From NCBI RefSeq assembly GCF_004216575.1, contig NZ_SGWW01000004.1:93980-157979 (forward strand): a stretch of 64,000 nt of DNA, in the 5' to 3' direction. Under the pieces are notes generated by a model, which was not told the origin of the DNA, made no database searches, and saw only the letters and a program-made list of their open reading frames with translations. The translations under genes and the position numbers were made by a program. This DNA is from Microcella putealis. GTDB lineage: Bacteria; Actinomycetota; Actinomycetes; Actinomycetales; Microbacteriaceae. Shown piece by piece: positions 9,822-16,821 of the stretch (the stretch's first letter is position 1; each line of letters starts with the position of its first letter).

Positions 9822-10627
9822 GCCGGGCACTGCGCCTTGGGGGTCTGCGCATCGGCTACGAAATGCGCGCGTACTTCCGTCAGGGCGACACCGTCTTCTT
9901 CACCTTCCTCTTCCCGGTCGTGCTGCTCACGATCTTCTCGGTCTCGTTCAGCGAGGCGAGCTTCGGCCAGACCGCTGACGGCGACGAGATCACGGCGGCG
10001 TGGTTCTTCCTGCCGGCGATGCTCGCCGCGGGCGTGCTGCTGAGCGGCCTCCAAAACCTCGCGATCGACATCGCGGTCGAGAAGTCGAACGGCACGCTCA
10101 AGCGTCTGGCCGGCTCGCCACTGCCCGTGACGAGCTACTTCATCGGCAAGATCGGGCAGGCCCTCGTCACGGGCATTCTGCAGGCGATCGTGCTGCTCGC
10201 CCTCGCCTTCACCGTGTTCCAGGTGCCGCTGCCGGAGGACCCGGCACTGTGGGGCCGCTTCGTCTGGATCTTCCTGCTCGGCGTCGTCACCTCGGCGATT
10301 CTCGGCATCGCCCTGTCGAGCGTTCCCCGCAGCGGGGCGTCGGCGACGGCTGTCGTGATTCCGATCGTGCTCGTCTTGCAGTTCATCTCGGGCATCTTCC
10401 TGCGCTTCAGCGACCTTCCCGAGTGGCTGCAGCAGGTGGCGGCGATCTTCCCGCTGAAGTGGATGGCGCTCGGCATGCGCAGCGTCTTCCTGCCCGACGA
10501 GCTCGTGGTGCTCGAACCGAACGAGACCTGGAACCTGCCGGGCATCGCGATCGCCCTCGGCATCTGGCTCGTCGTCGGCCTGGCGCTCACACTTGTGACG
10601 TTCCGCTGGGTGCGGAAGAACCAGTGA
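9818..10627 (+). CDS. ABC-2 type transporter permease
   Basis: 269 aa, integral membrane. It has about six hydrophobic helices and the ABC-2 segment FISGIFLRFSDLPEWLQ followed by IFPLKWMALGMRS, which is typical of DrrB-like export permeases. The GTG start overlaps the ATPase stop by 4 nt, and its own TGA overlaps the kinase GTG at 10624. The tight coupling argues that transporter and sensor are made together. Confidence 0.92.
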   Translation: MSRALRLGGLRIGYEMRAYFRQGDTVFFTFLFPVVLLTIFSVSFSEASFGQTADGDEITAAWFFLPAMLAAGVLLSGLQNLAIDIAVEKSNGTLKRLAGSPLPVTSYFIGKIGQALVTGILQAIVLLALAFTVFQVPLPEDPALWGRFVWIFLLGVVTSAILGIALSSVPRSGASATAVVIPIVLVLQFISGIFLRFSDLPEWLQQVAAIFPLKWMALGMRSVFLPDELVVLEPNETWNLPGIAIALGIWLVVGLALTLVTFRWVRKNQ

Positions 10628-11832
10628 CCGAGCTCGCGCGCCGCATCACCGCCACCGGCTGGTGGTGGCTGGCGATCGGCGCGGTCTCGGTGCTGCTGGC
10701 GGTGCTCGCCGTCACGGCCCTCGGCCCGCTCGCGGCGAGCTGGCGGCTGCCGCTCGCGCTCAGCGGCATCGGGATGCTCGTGGCCGGTTTCGCACTCGTC
10801 GGCGCCCGCCGCGTCGATCACCCCGACGGCTCGATCGCGATGGTCGTCGTCGCGATTCTTGCGGTCGGCGTCGCCTCGGCCGGCTCACCCACGATGGCGA
10901 TCATGCAGGTGATCGCATACCCGATCGCCTGGACCTTCACCGCGTCGATGCGTAGCGCCATCAACGCGAACATCGGGGTCGGGGCCGCGGTTGCGGCCGG
11001 GTTCGTGATCAGCATCGGTACGAGCCCCGCCGACCTCGCCCAGACAGCGTTCACCGTCACGCTTTCGCTCGGCTTCAGCCTCGCGATGGGCTTCTGGATC
11101 GCCCGGATGTCTGAGCTGGGCGACCGCAACGGCGTGCTGCTCGCCGAACTGCAGGGGGCGCAAGAGCAGATCGCGGCGCTCAACCGCGACGCCGGCGCCG
11201 CCGCCGAGCGCGAACGCCTTGCCCGCGAACTGCACGACACGATCGCGCAAGACCTCACCGGCCTCGTCATGCTCGCCCAACGCGCCCGCCGCGAAGGAGG
11301 CACGCGGGACGAAACGCTCGCCCTCATCGAGGAGGCCGCCCGCGGTGCCCTCGGCGAGACCCGCGCGCTCGTCGCCGCGGGCGCCGCCCTGACCGGCGCG
11401 GCGCCCGGCCCCGACGGCGGCCCCGCCCCCGAACTCGACCTGCCCGGTGCACTCGCCCGGCTCGCCGACCGCTTCGAGCGCGAGGCCGGCGTGCGCGTGG
11501 TGACCGATGCGTCGGCTGCTCCCCCGCTCGACCGCGACCGCGAGGTCGTCGTGTTGCGGTGCGCGCAGGAGGCGGTGGCGAACGCGCGGAAGCACGCCCG
11601 CGCATCCACCGTCACGATCGTGCTCGACGAGCACGACGGATGCGCGCGCCTCGTCGTCGAGGACGACGGCGCCGGCTTCGACCCGGCCGCGGCCTCCGCG
11701 AGCGCCGGCTTTGGGCTGCCCGGCATGGCCGAGCGCCTCGCGCTCGTCGGCGGTTCGCTCGTCGTCGACGCACGGCCGGGCCGGGGAACGCGCTTGACCG
11801 CCGAGGTTCCGCTCGACAGGGTCGACGCATGA
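10624..11832 (+). CDS. NarL/DesK-type sensor histidine kinase
   Basis: 402 aa. The N-terminal third has several transmembrane helices without a large extracytoplasmic loop. A short coiled coil (LLAELQGAQEQIAALNRDAG) leads into the HisKA_3 domain with the phosphoacceptor in RERLARELHDTIAQDL. The HATPase lobe shows NARKHARAS and DDGAGFDPA, then GFGLPGMAERL. Kinases of this form next to ABC exporters commonly sense membrane-active compounds and induce the exporter; here that role is inferred from context. Start and stop overlap both neighbours by 4 nt. Confidence 0.92.
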   Translation: MTELARRITATGWWWLAIGAVSVLLAVLAVTALGPLAASWRLPLALSGIGMLVAGFALVGARRVDHPDGSIAMVVVAILAVGVASAGSPTMAIMQVIAYPIAWTFTASMRSAINANIGVGAAVAAGFVISIGTSPADLAQTAFTVTLSLGFSLAMGFWIARMSELGDRNGVLLAELQGAQEQIAALNRDAGAAAERERLARELHDTIAQDLTGLVMLAQRARREGGTRDETLALIEEAARGALGETRALVAAGAALTGAAPGPDGGPAPELDLPGALARLADRFEREAGVRVVTDASAAPPLDRDREVVVLRCAQEAVANARKHARASTVTIVLDEHDGCARLVVEDDGAGFDPAAASASAGFGLPGMAERLALVGGSLVVDARPGRGTRLTAEVPLDRVDA

Positions 11833-12446
11833 TTCGAGTGCTGGTGGCCGACGACCACGCCGTCGTACGGGCGGGCATCGTCGCGCTGCTCGGCGACGAG
11901 CCCGACATTGAGGTTGTCGGCGAGGCCGTCGACGGCGTCGAGGCCGTCGAACTCGCCGCCGCGCTCACGCCCGACCTCGTGGTCATGGATGTGCGCATGC
12001 CGCGCCTGACCGGCGACGAGGCGACCGCGCGCATCCTCGCCGAGACGCCGGGCGTGCGCGTGCTCGTGTTGACGACCTACGAGAGCGATGCGAGCATCCT
12101 CGCCGCGATCGAGGCCGGCGCGAGCGGTTACCTGCTGAAGGCCGCACCCGCCGAGGAGCTGCTCGCCGGGGTGCGCTCGGTCGCCGCAGGCGAGGTCGCG
12201 CTGTCGCCCGCGATCGCGGCGCAGCTGGTCGCCCGGGTGCGGCAGCCCGCGCCGCCCGCACTCACGCCGCGCGAGACGGAGGTGCTGCGGCTCGTCGCCA
12301 GCGGGCTCACCAATAAGCAGATCGGCGAGCGCCTGCACCTCGGCGAGGCGACCGTGAAGACGCACCTCTTGCGCACCTTCGACAAGCTCGGGGTGAGCGA
12401 CCGCACGCGGGCGGTCACCCTCGCGATGGAGCGCGGGCTGCTGTAG
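11829..12446 (+). CDS. NarL/LuxR-family response regulator
   Basis: 205 aa. The receiver domain has VADDHAVVRAG, the phosphoacceptor Asp in VVMDVRMP and Lys in SGYLLKAAP. The C-terminal LuxR helix-turn-helix reads LTPRETEVLRLVASG with NKQIGERLHLGEATVKTH. Its ATG overlaps the kinase stop (ATGA). It is last in the exporter/two-component operon and ends 35 nt before the convergent murB stop. A likely target is the operon's own promoter. Confidence 0.93.
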   Translation: MIRVLVADDHAVVRAGIVALLGDEPDIEVVGEAVDGVEAVELAAALTPDLVVMDVRMPRLTGDEATARILAETPGVRVLVLTTYESDASILAAIEAGASGYLLKAAPAEELLAGVRSVAAGEVALSPAIAAQLVARVRQPAPPALTPRETEVLRLVASGLTNKQIGERLHLGEATVKTHLLRTFDKLGVSDRTRAVTLAMERGLL

Positions 12447-12480
12447 GCGTGTGCGCCGCGATGCGCGCGGCGCGCGCCGG

Positions 12481-13608
12481 CTACAGCTCGACGCCGACGA
12501 ACACCGGCTCGGGGTGCAGCATGACCCCGAACTCGCTGAGCACCCGGGTCTGGATGTAGCGCGCGAGCTCGGCGATCTCGGCCGCCGTGGCGCCGCCCGT
12601 GTTCGTGATCGCGAGGGTGTGCTTCTTCGACACCGCGGCGCGCGAGGCGCCGAGCGAGAACCCGCGCGTGATGCCCGCGCGCTCGATCAGCCAGGCGGCG
12701 CTGAGCTTCACGGGGGCGTCGACCGGCTCCGGCGGCGGCACCGGCTCGGCGCCGAGCGGCACGGCCAGCGCCCGTGGTTCGGGCGCCGTCGCGAAGCGGG
12801 GCGCATCCGTCGGCAGCGTTCTCGCGAACGCGCCCGACACAATCGGGTTGGTGAAGAACGAGCCGGCGCTGACCGAATCGGGGTCGTTCTCGTCGAGCAC
12901 CATCCCCTTGGATGCGCGGAGCCGGATCACGGCGGATCGCACGCCCGCGACCGGCGCGCGCTCGCCGATGGCGACGCCGAGCGAGTCGGCGAGCTGCGCG
13001 TACGCGACCGGGCGGCTGCGGGCACCGTCGTTGCGCTCGAGCGCGAGGTCGACGCTCAGCACGACCCAGGGGCGGCCGGCCTTGATGACGCTCGCGCGGT
13101 AACCGAGCTCAAGTTCGGGGGCGGGCACGCGGCGGCGCTCACCCGACACGAGGTCGAGAATCTCGACCGCGACAAGGCTCTCGCCGATCTCTTGGCCGTA
13201 GGCGCCGATGTTCTGAATGGGCGCGGCGCCCGTCGACCCGGGGATTCCGCTCAGGGCTTCGAGGCCCGCGAATCCCTCATCGACGGTGTGGGCGACGAGG
13301 TCATCCCACGGCTCGCCCGCGGCGACGCGCAGCCGCACCGGGCGGCGCGAGCCGTCGACGTCAGGCAGGCGCTCGATGCCGCGCGTCATGACCCGGATCA
13401 CGGTGCCGTCGACACCCTGATCGCCGACGAGCACGTTCGAGCCGCCACCGAGCACCAGCCACTCGTCGTCATGCGCCTGCGCCTCGAGCACCGCGTCGAC
13501 GAGCTCGTCGGCGCTCGTCGCCTCGACGAGGCGCGCGGCGGGACCGCCCACGCGCAGCGTCGTCAGCGCGGCGAGCGTCGCCCCGCGGTCGTCGGTGGCG
13601 GACGTCAC
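12481..13608 (-). CDS. murB: UDP-N-acetylenolpyruvoylglucosamine reductase
   Basis: 375 aa. FAD-binding features are TTLRVGGPA near the start, LGGGSNVLVGDQG and GIPGSTGAAPIQN followed by GAYGQEI. The catalytic Ser is in AGSFFTNP and the catalytic Glu in the C-terminal HPEPVFVGVEL. It reduces UDP-GlcNAc-enolpyruvate to UDP-MurNAc with NADPH, a cytoplasmic step of peptidoglycan synthesis. Its ATG overlaps the stop of the MaoC-like gene (13605-13608), so it is coupled to the dehydratase pair. Confidence 0.97.
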   Translation of the reverse strand: MTSATDDRGATLAALTTLRVGGPAARLVEATSADELVDAVLEAQAHDDEWLVLGGGSNVLVGDQGVDGTVIRVMTRGIERLPDVDGSRRPVRLRVAAGEPWDDLVAHTVDEGFAGLEALSGIPGSTGAAPIQNIGAYGQEIGESLVAVEILDLVSGERRRVPAPELELGYRASVIKAGRPWVVLSVDLALERNDGARSRPVAYAQLADSLGVAIGERAPVAGVRSAVIRLRASKGMVLDENDPDSVSAGSFFTNPIVSGAFARTLPTDAPRFATAPEPRALAVPLGAEPVPPPEPVDAPVKLSAAWLIERAGITRGFSLGASRAAVSKKHTLAITNTGGATAAEIAELARYIQTRVLSEFGVMLHPEPVFVGVEL

Positions 13609-14024
13609 AGCGAGCGGATGCGCGCCTGCGCCTTGCCGAGCACCGTCTGGCCGCCGTACGAGACGGTCAGGTCGATGCGCGCCTCGTCCTCGTCGAGCGC
13701 ACCGACCGTCGCCACCACCTGCAGCTCGGCGCCGTCGGCGGGGTCGACGACGACGGGGCGCGTGAAGCGCACCTGGTAGTCGGTGACCCAGCCGCGGGCA
13801 TCCAACCAGGCGGTGACGGGGGCGATCGCGACGCCCATCGTCAGCATGCCGTGGGCGAGCACGCCCGGGAGGCCGACCTGGGCGGCGACGTCGTCGCGGT
13901 AGTGGATGGGGTTGAAGTCGCCGCTGGCTCCGGCGTACCGCACGAGCGCGTCGCGCGTGAGGGTGAGAGTCTCGTCGGCGATGACCTGGCCGAGCTCAAG
14001 GTTCAGGGTCTCGGCGATGCTCAT
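13605..14024 (-). CDS. MaoC-like (R)-hydratase/dehydratase, HadB type
   Basis: 139 aa, one hotdog domain. The hydratase 2 motif is seen as YAGASGDFNPIHYRDD (catalytic Asp and His), followed by GVLAHGMLTMG. In mycobacteria the HadB homologue forms a dimer with HadA or HadC and dehydrates 3-hydroxyacyl-ACP during mycolate elongation. Microbacteriaceae are not known to make mycolates, so the substrate here is open. Its start overlaps the stop of the next gene upstream by 4 nt. Confidence 0.88.
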   Translation of the reverse strand: MSIAETLNLELGQVIADETLTLTRDALVRYAGASGDFNPIHYRDDVAAQVGLPGVLAHGMLTMGVAIAPVTAWLDARGWVTDYQVRFTRPVVVDPADGAELQVVATVGALDEDEARIDLTVSYGGQTVLGKAQARIRSL

Positions 14025-14470
14025 GCGTCGTCCCCCCGCACGACGAGGGTCGACACGCTGGTGACGACGTGCGCGCCGCCAGCGTCGACCATGGCGGTCT
14101 CGCTCGTCACCATGGCGTTGCCACCGAGCGTCTTGATGCCGGTCACCCGCAGGGTCGCGGTGAGCTCGTCACCGGCGACGATCGGCCGCGTGTAGCTGAA
14201 GCGCTGGTCGCCGTGCACGACCCGGCTGAAGTCGATTCCCGCGTCGGGCTCGGCGAGCAGCTGCTGCAGCGTCGCCTCGGCGACCACGATCGGGAAGGTC
14301 GGCGGGGCGACCACGTCGGCGAATCCCGCGGCGCGGGCCGCCTCGACATCGTGATGTAGGGCGGCGGATGCGCGGGTCGCTCGGGCAAATTCGCGCACCT
14401 TCTCGCGGCCCACCAGATACGGGGCGACCGGAGCGAAGGCGCGCTCGGTGAGGTCGGGGTTCACAGGCAC
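14021..14470 (-). CDS. FAS1-like dehydratase N-domain protein, HadA type
   Basis: 149 aa from GTG 14470. It is a hotdog fold without the Asp-His catalytic motif, as in the structural partner subunits HadA/HadC. Typical stretches are FARATRA near residue 28, APPTFPIV and VHGDQRFSYTRPIVAGDEL. It very likely pairs with the MaoC-like protein encoded next. A TAGACT box at 14477-14482 ends 6 nt before the GTG, so the hadA-hadB-murB transcript appears leaderless. Confidence 0.87.
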   Translation of the reverse strand: MPVNPDLTERAFAPVAPYLVGREKVREFARATRASAALHHDVEAARAAGFADVVAPPTFPIVVAEATLQQLLAEPDAGIDFSRVVHGDQRFSYTRPIVAGDELTATLRVTGIKTLGGNAMVTSETAMVDAGGAHVVTSVSTLVVRGDDA

Positions 14471-14476
14471 CCGGCC

Positions 14477-14482
14477 AGTCTA
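14477..14482 (-). promoter_or_regulatory. -10 box TAGACT of the hadA-hadB-murB transcript
   Basis: Minus-strand TAGACT with a 6-nt gap to GTG 14470. This is the same leaderless arrangement as at many other genes of the window. Confidence 0.65.
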
Positions 14483-14502
14483 GGCCGGGGCCCGTGCGCG
14501 GC

Positions 14503-15444
14503 TCAGAAGAGGGTGGCGCCAAGCAGGTGGTCGAGCATGGCCCGGCCGAGCCGCTTCTCGGCGGCGTTGCGGCGCTGCTCTCCGCGCACCAGCAGTTCGA
14601 GCCCGCGGGTGGCGGCGACCGCGTCGAGCGCGGCCTGGTCGCGCTCGGTGGGCGTGCGGCCGTAGCCGTGCAGGAAGGCGGCCTTCAGCCAGGGCGCGTC
14701 GCGCCAGGGGCCGTACTCGAGCCACAGCAGGTCGACGATGCGCGGCTCGTGCTCGGCCTGCGAGAAGTCGATGAGCCGCACGTGGCCGCCCGGGTCGATG
14801 ATCCAGTGTTCGGGGCGCAGCGCGCGGTGCGCGGGCACGTGGTCGAAGACGCCGAGGTCGAGGGCGGCGGCCACGTACTGCCGGGCGAGGTGTCGCTCGG
14901 CCGCGAGGCGCTCGGCGCGCTCATCGGCCGGGTCGTCGCCGACGCCGAAGACGCGCTCGGCTTCGATGCTCCAGCGCTCGAACTCGGCGGCGATGAGGCG
15001 CCCGAAGCGGTCGTGGCGACGCGGGGGCTCGGCGTCGTGGAGGCTGCGCACCAGCTCGCCGAGGCGGTAGTGAATGTCGGGGTCGGTCTCGTGCGGCGTG
15101 CCGAGTGCCGGTTCACCCAGCAGGCGCGACAGCGCAAGCATGCGCAGCCCGTCGTCGAGCGTGACGATGCGCGGCGCGTCACCGCCGAGCGCCATGCCGT
15201 ACTGCTGCAGCGCCCCGCTTTCGCGGCGGTAGGGGGCGTCGTCGCGGTGCCACTTGACGACCACCTGTTCGCCGCCGCGGGTGACGACGTGCAGCACCCG
15301 CGAGGTGCGGTAGCGGCCCCAGTGCTCGACGACGACGTCGACGGGGCCGAGGGTGCGGTGCACGCGGTCAAGCACCTCGGCGTCGCTCGCGAGGCGCGCG
15401 TTCGGCCGCGTCAGCGGCACGTCGGCGTCAGCGACTGCGCTCAT
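14503..15444 (-). CDS. APH-fold phosphotransferase (aminoglycoside/choline kinase-like), substrate unknown
   Basis: 313 aa from ATG 15444, preceded by GGGAGGAG. Kinase-like landmarks are the N-lobe lysine in EQVVVKWHRDD, RLGELVRSLHDAE, a catalytic-loop equivalent near VPAHRALRPEHWIID (the usual HGDLH/N is altered to HRALRPEHW) and the metal-binding Asp in VRLIDFSQAEHEP. The catalytic Asp of HxD is not obvious, so activity is uncertain. It lies downstream of the 27-residue peptide gene on the same strand, with a hairpin between. It could serve that peptide or be unrelated. An in-frame ATG at 15495 lies inside the hairpin and is not used. Confidence 0.7.
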   Translation of the reverse strand: MSAVADADVPLTRPNARLASDAEVLDRVHRTLGPVDVVVEHWGRYRTSRVLHVVTRGGEQVVVKWHRDDAPYRRESGALQQYGMALGGDAPRIVTLDDGLRMLALSRLLGEPALGTPHETDPDIHYRLGELVRSLHDAEPPRRHDRFGRLIAAEFERWSIEAERVFGVGDDPADERAERLAAERHLARQYVAAALDLGVFDHVPAHRALRPEHWIIDPGGHVRLIDFSQAEHEPRIVDLLWLEYGPWRDAPWLKAAFLHGYGRTPTERDQAALDAVAATRGLELLVRGEQRRNAAEKRLGRAMLDHLLGATLF

Positions 15445-15495
15445 GGGGTGCTCCTCCCGGCCAGAGGGGGCGTGGCGTTTGCGCCATTCGACCAC

Positions 15496-15532
15496 GAAAC
15501 CCCGGTCTTCCTGCGGTGGAAGCCGGGGTTTC
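15496..15532 (-). terminator. Strong hairpin between the small peptide gene and the kinase gene
   Basis: GAAACCCCGG (15496-15505) pairs with CCGGGGTTTC (15523-15532), and CTTCC/GGAAG extend the stem inside with one bulged base. It lies 47 nt past the peptide stop on the minus strand. The base is A/T rich (AAACCCC/GGGGTTT), and the 3' side gives GGGGTTTC but no long T run. It probably ends most peptide transcripts and attenuates entry into the kinase gene. Confidence 0.75.
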
Positions 15533-15579
15533 GGGTGATGTCTCAGCGATGCAGCGCTGAGACCGAAGTCATGAGATGA

Positions 15580-15663
15580 CTACTGGCAGCTCTCGCACTG
15601 CAGCATGTCCATCGGGTCGACGGGCACTGCGTAGCCACCGACGGTGTCGTTTTCGTTGTCCAT
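15580..15663 (-). CDS. 27-residue peptide with a C-terminal CxxC, unknown function
   Basis: A complete small gene: ATG at 15661-15663, 27 codons, TAG at 15580-15582. The N-terminal half is acidic and polar (MDNENDTVGGYAVPV), then come DPMDMLQ and a final CESCQ. A perfect AGGAGG stands 6 nt before the ATG. The gene has its own near-consensus promoter with an operator-like palindrome and a hairpin behind it, so it looks like a highly expressed monocistronic microprotein. The CxxC end could bind metal, form a disulfide, or be modified as in a RiPP precursor. I recognise no family. It is absent from automatic gene calls because of its size. Confidence 0.75.
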   Translation of the reverse strand: MDNENDTVGGYAVPVDPMDMLQCESCQ

Positions 15664-15690
15664 GTCGGGCCTCCTGTGTTTCGGGGAATC

Positions 15691-15704
15691 CCGCCGTCCG
15701 GCGG
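15691..15704 (-). other. Small hairpin in the 5' leader of the peptide mRNA
   Basis: CCGCC (15691-15695) pairs with GGCGG (15700-15704) around a 4-nt loop. It lies 28 nt upstream of the peptide ATG, inside the predicted leader of about 45 nt. It may stabilise the transcript; there is no evidence for a riboswitch. Confidence 0.4.
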
Positions 15705-15714
15705 TGGGAGCTCC

Positions 15715-15750
15715 ACTATATACACGGAATGACACCTCTGTCATTCCCCT
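15715..15750 (-). promoter_or_regulatory. Near-consensus promoter with an operator palindrome for the peptide gene
   Basis: On the minus strand the -35 is ATGACA and the -10 is TATAGT (15715-15720) with an 18-nt spacer, each one mismatch from consensus. A perfect dyad, GGAATGACA (15726-15734) and TGTCATTCC (15739-15747) with a 4-bp centre, overlaps the -35 and the spacer. A repressor bound there would block RNA polymerase. I do not recognise the dyad as a known Zur, DtxR, CIRCE or HAIR site. Confidence 0.7.
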
Positions 15751-15823
15751 AGATGTAGTGGTTCGGCGTGTCGCGGCAAAATTCTCGTAGGCCTTGATCG
15801 GCGGCGCTCAATAGACTCAAGGG

Positions 15824-16549
15824 GTGGCGGATGACCGGGGCGAGCAGGGCACGGAGGACGCGCCCACGAGCCCCCCGGCGAGCGCCTCGGCGAGCCCCCC
15901 TGTGAGCGCCCCCGCCCCCGATGCGGAAGCCCGCTCGCGTGTCGAGCAACGCCGCGAAGACCTGATCGAGGAGGGAATCCTCGTCTCGATGGCGGCCCTG
16001 CGAATGAAGGTCAAGAACCGCACCATCGTGTGGATGCTCCGCGACGGAAAACCGTGGGACGACGACGCCGTGCGCGACATGGTGCGCGACGAGGTCGCCG
16101 CACTCACCGCCGAACTGCTGCGCGAAGCGGAGCGGCTCGCCGAGCTGCGCCCGAAAGCAGCGCGCCGCATCGGCCGCTCGCAGCACCAGTACGACTACGG
16201 CCAGGAGGACGTCTACCTGCTGCGCCAGCGCGAGAACACGAACCGCTCGGTCGCCGAGCGGCTCACCGCGCTGGCCGACGACGACGCGAAAGTGAACGCC
16301 GTGGTCGCAGGCGTGAAGCACGACAACCTTATGGACATCGTGGGCGCCGCCCCCCTGCCATTCGAGCCGCGGCCGAGCGACGTGATCGACCCCGAGCAGC
16401 AGCGCCGCGCGATTCGCGCGATCGAGAACGAGCTGCAGGTCATGCTCGCGAAGGCCGAGGGGCGACCGCTCGTCGTGCCGAGTGCCACGCGTGCGCCGGC
16501 CCGGGCGTCGAACCGCCCGTGGTGGAAGCGCCTGCGCCAGTCGCGCTGA
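15824..16549 (+). CDS. Conserved-looking hypothetical protein, 241 aa
   Basis: Start GTG 15824, with TAGACT at 15812-15817 ending 6 nt upstream (leaderless). Residues 1 to about 40 are Ala/Ser/Pro-rich and probably disordered. Residues 45-130 are helical and charged (VEQRREDLIEEG, then MALRMKVKNRTIVWML and a Glu/Ala/Leu-rich stretch that could be a coiled coil). A second helical block follows and the end is basic (RPWWKRLRQSR). There is no transmembrane helix and no recognised catalytic motif. It stands alone, divergent from the peptide gene and followed by tRNA genes on the other strand. Confidence 0.75.
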   Translation: MADDRGEQGTEDAPTSPPASASASPPVSAPAPDAEARSRVEQRREDLIEEGILVSMAALRMKVKNRTIVWMLRDGKPWDDDAVRDMVRDEVAALTAELLREAERLAELRPKAARRIGRSQHQYDYGQEDVYLLRQRENTNRSVAERLTALADDDAKVNAVVAGVKHDNLMDIVGAAPLPFEPRPSDVIDPEQQRRAIRAIENELQVMLAKAEGRPLVVPSATRAPARASNRPWWKRLRQSR

Positions 16550-16561
16550 GTGCCTAAAGAT

Positions 16562-16638
16562 TGGTAGCGAGGGCGGGACTCGAACCCGCGACACCACGAT
16601 TATGAGCCGTGTGCTCTAACCACCTGAGCTACCCCGCC
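16562..16638 (-). tRNA. tRNA-Met (CAT), elongator type
   Basis: Acceptor GGCGGGG pairs with CCTCGCT including two G-U pairs. The anticodon loop is CTCATAA (anticodon CAT) and the T arm is GCGGGTTCGAGTCCCGC. The 3' CCA is encoded (16562-16564). A tRNA-Ile2 with modified CAT is the alternative, but the body looks like elongator tRNA-Met. Confidence 0.9.
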
Positions 16639-16673
16639 GGGTAGGACCCCCGCATGACCTGCGAGAGAACCAG

Positions 16674-16745
<72 letters not shown>

Positions 16746-16821
16746 GCAGCCGATCGGTTTCCCGATTTCGGCACCAGAGAAGATTAGCACCTGTCGCGCG
16801 GGGTGTCAGACCCGCCTGGGC

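Noticed and set aside
14503-15444. Antibiotic resistance call for the APH-fold protein
   Set aside because: The APH fold is shared by many kinases, the catalytic HxD loop is atypical, and nothing nearby supports aminoglycoside modification.
15691-15704. Riboswitch in the peptide leader
   Set aside because: The leader is only about 45 nt with one 5-bp stem, too small for a known class.
15734-15750. SigR/SigH-type promoter (GGGAAT, 17-18 nt, GTT) for the peptide gene
   Set aside because: GGGAAT is present, but the -10 would be GTG instead of GTT, whereas a housekeeping ATGACA-18-TATAGT promoter fits better. The possibility is not excluded.
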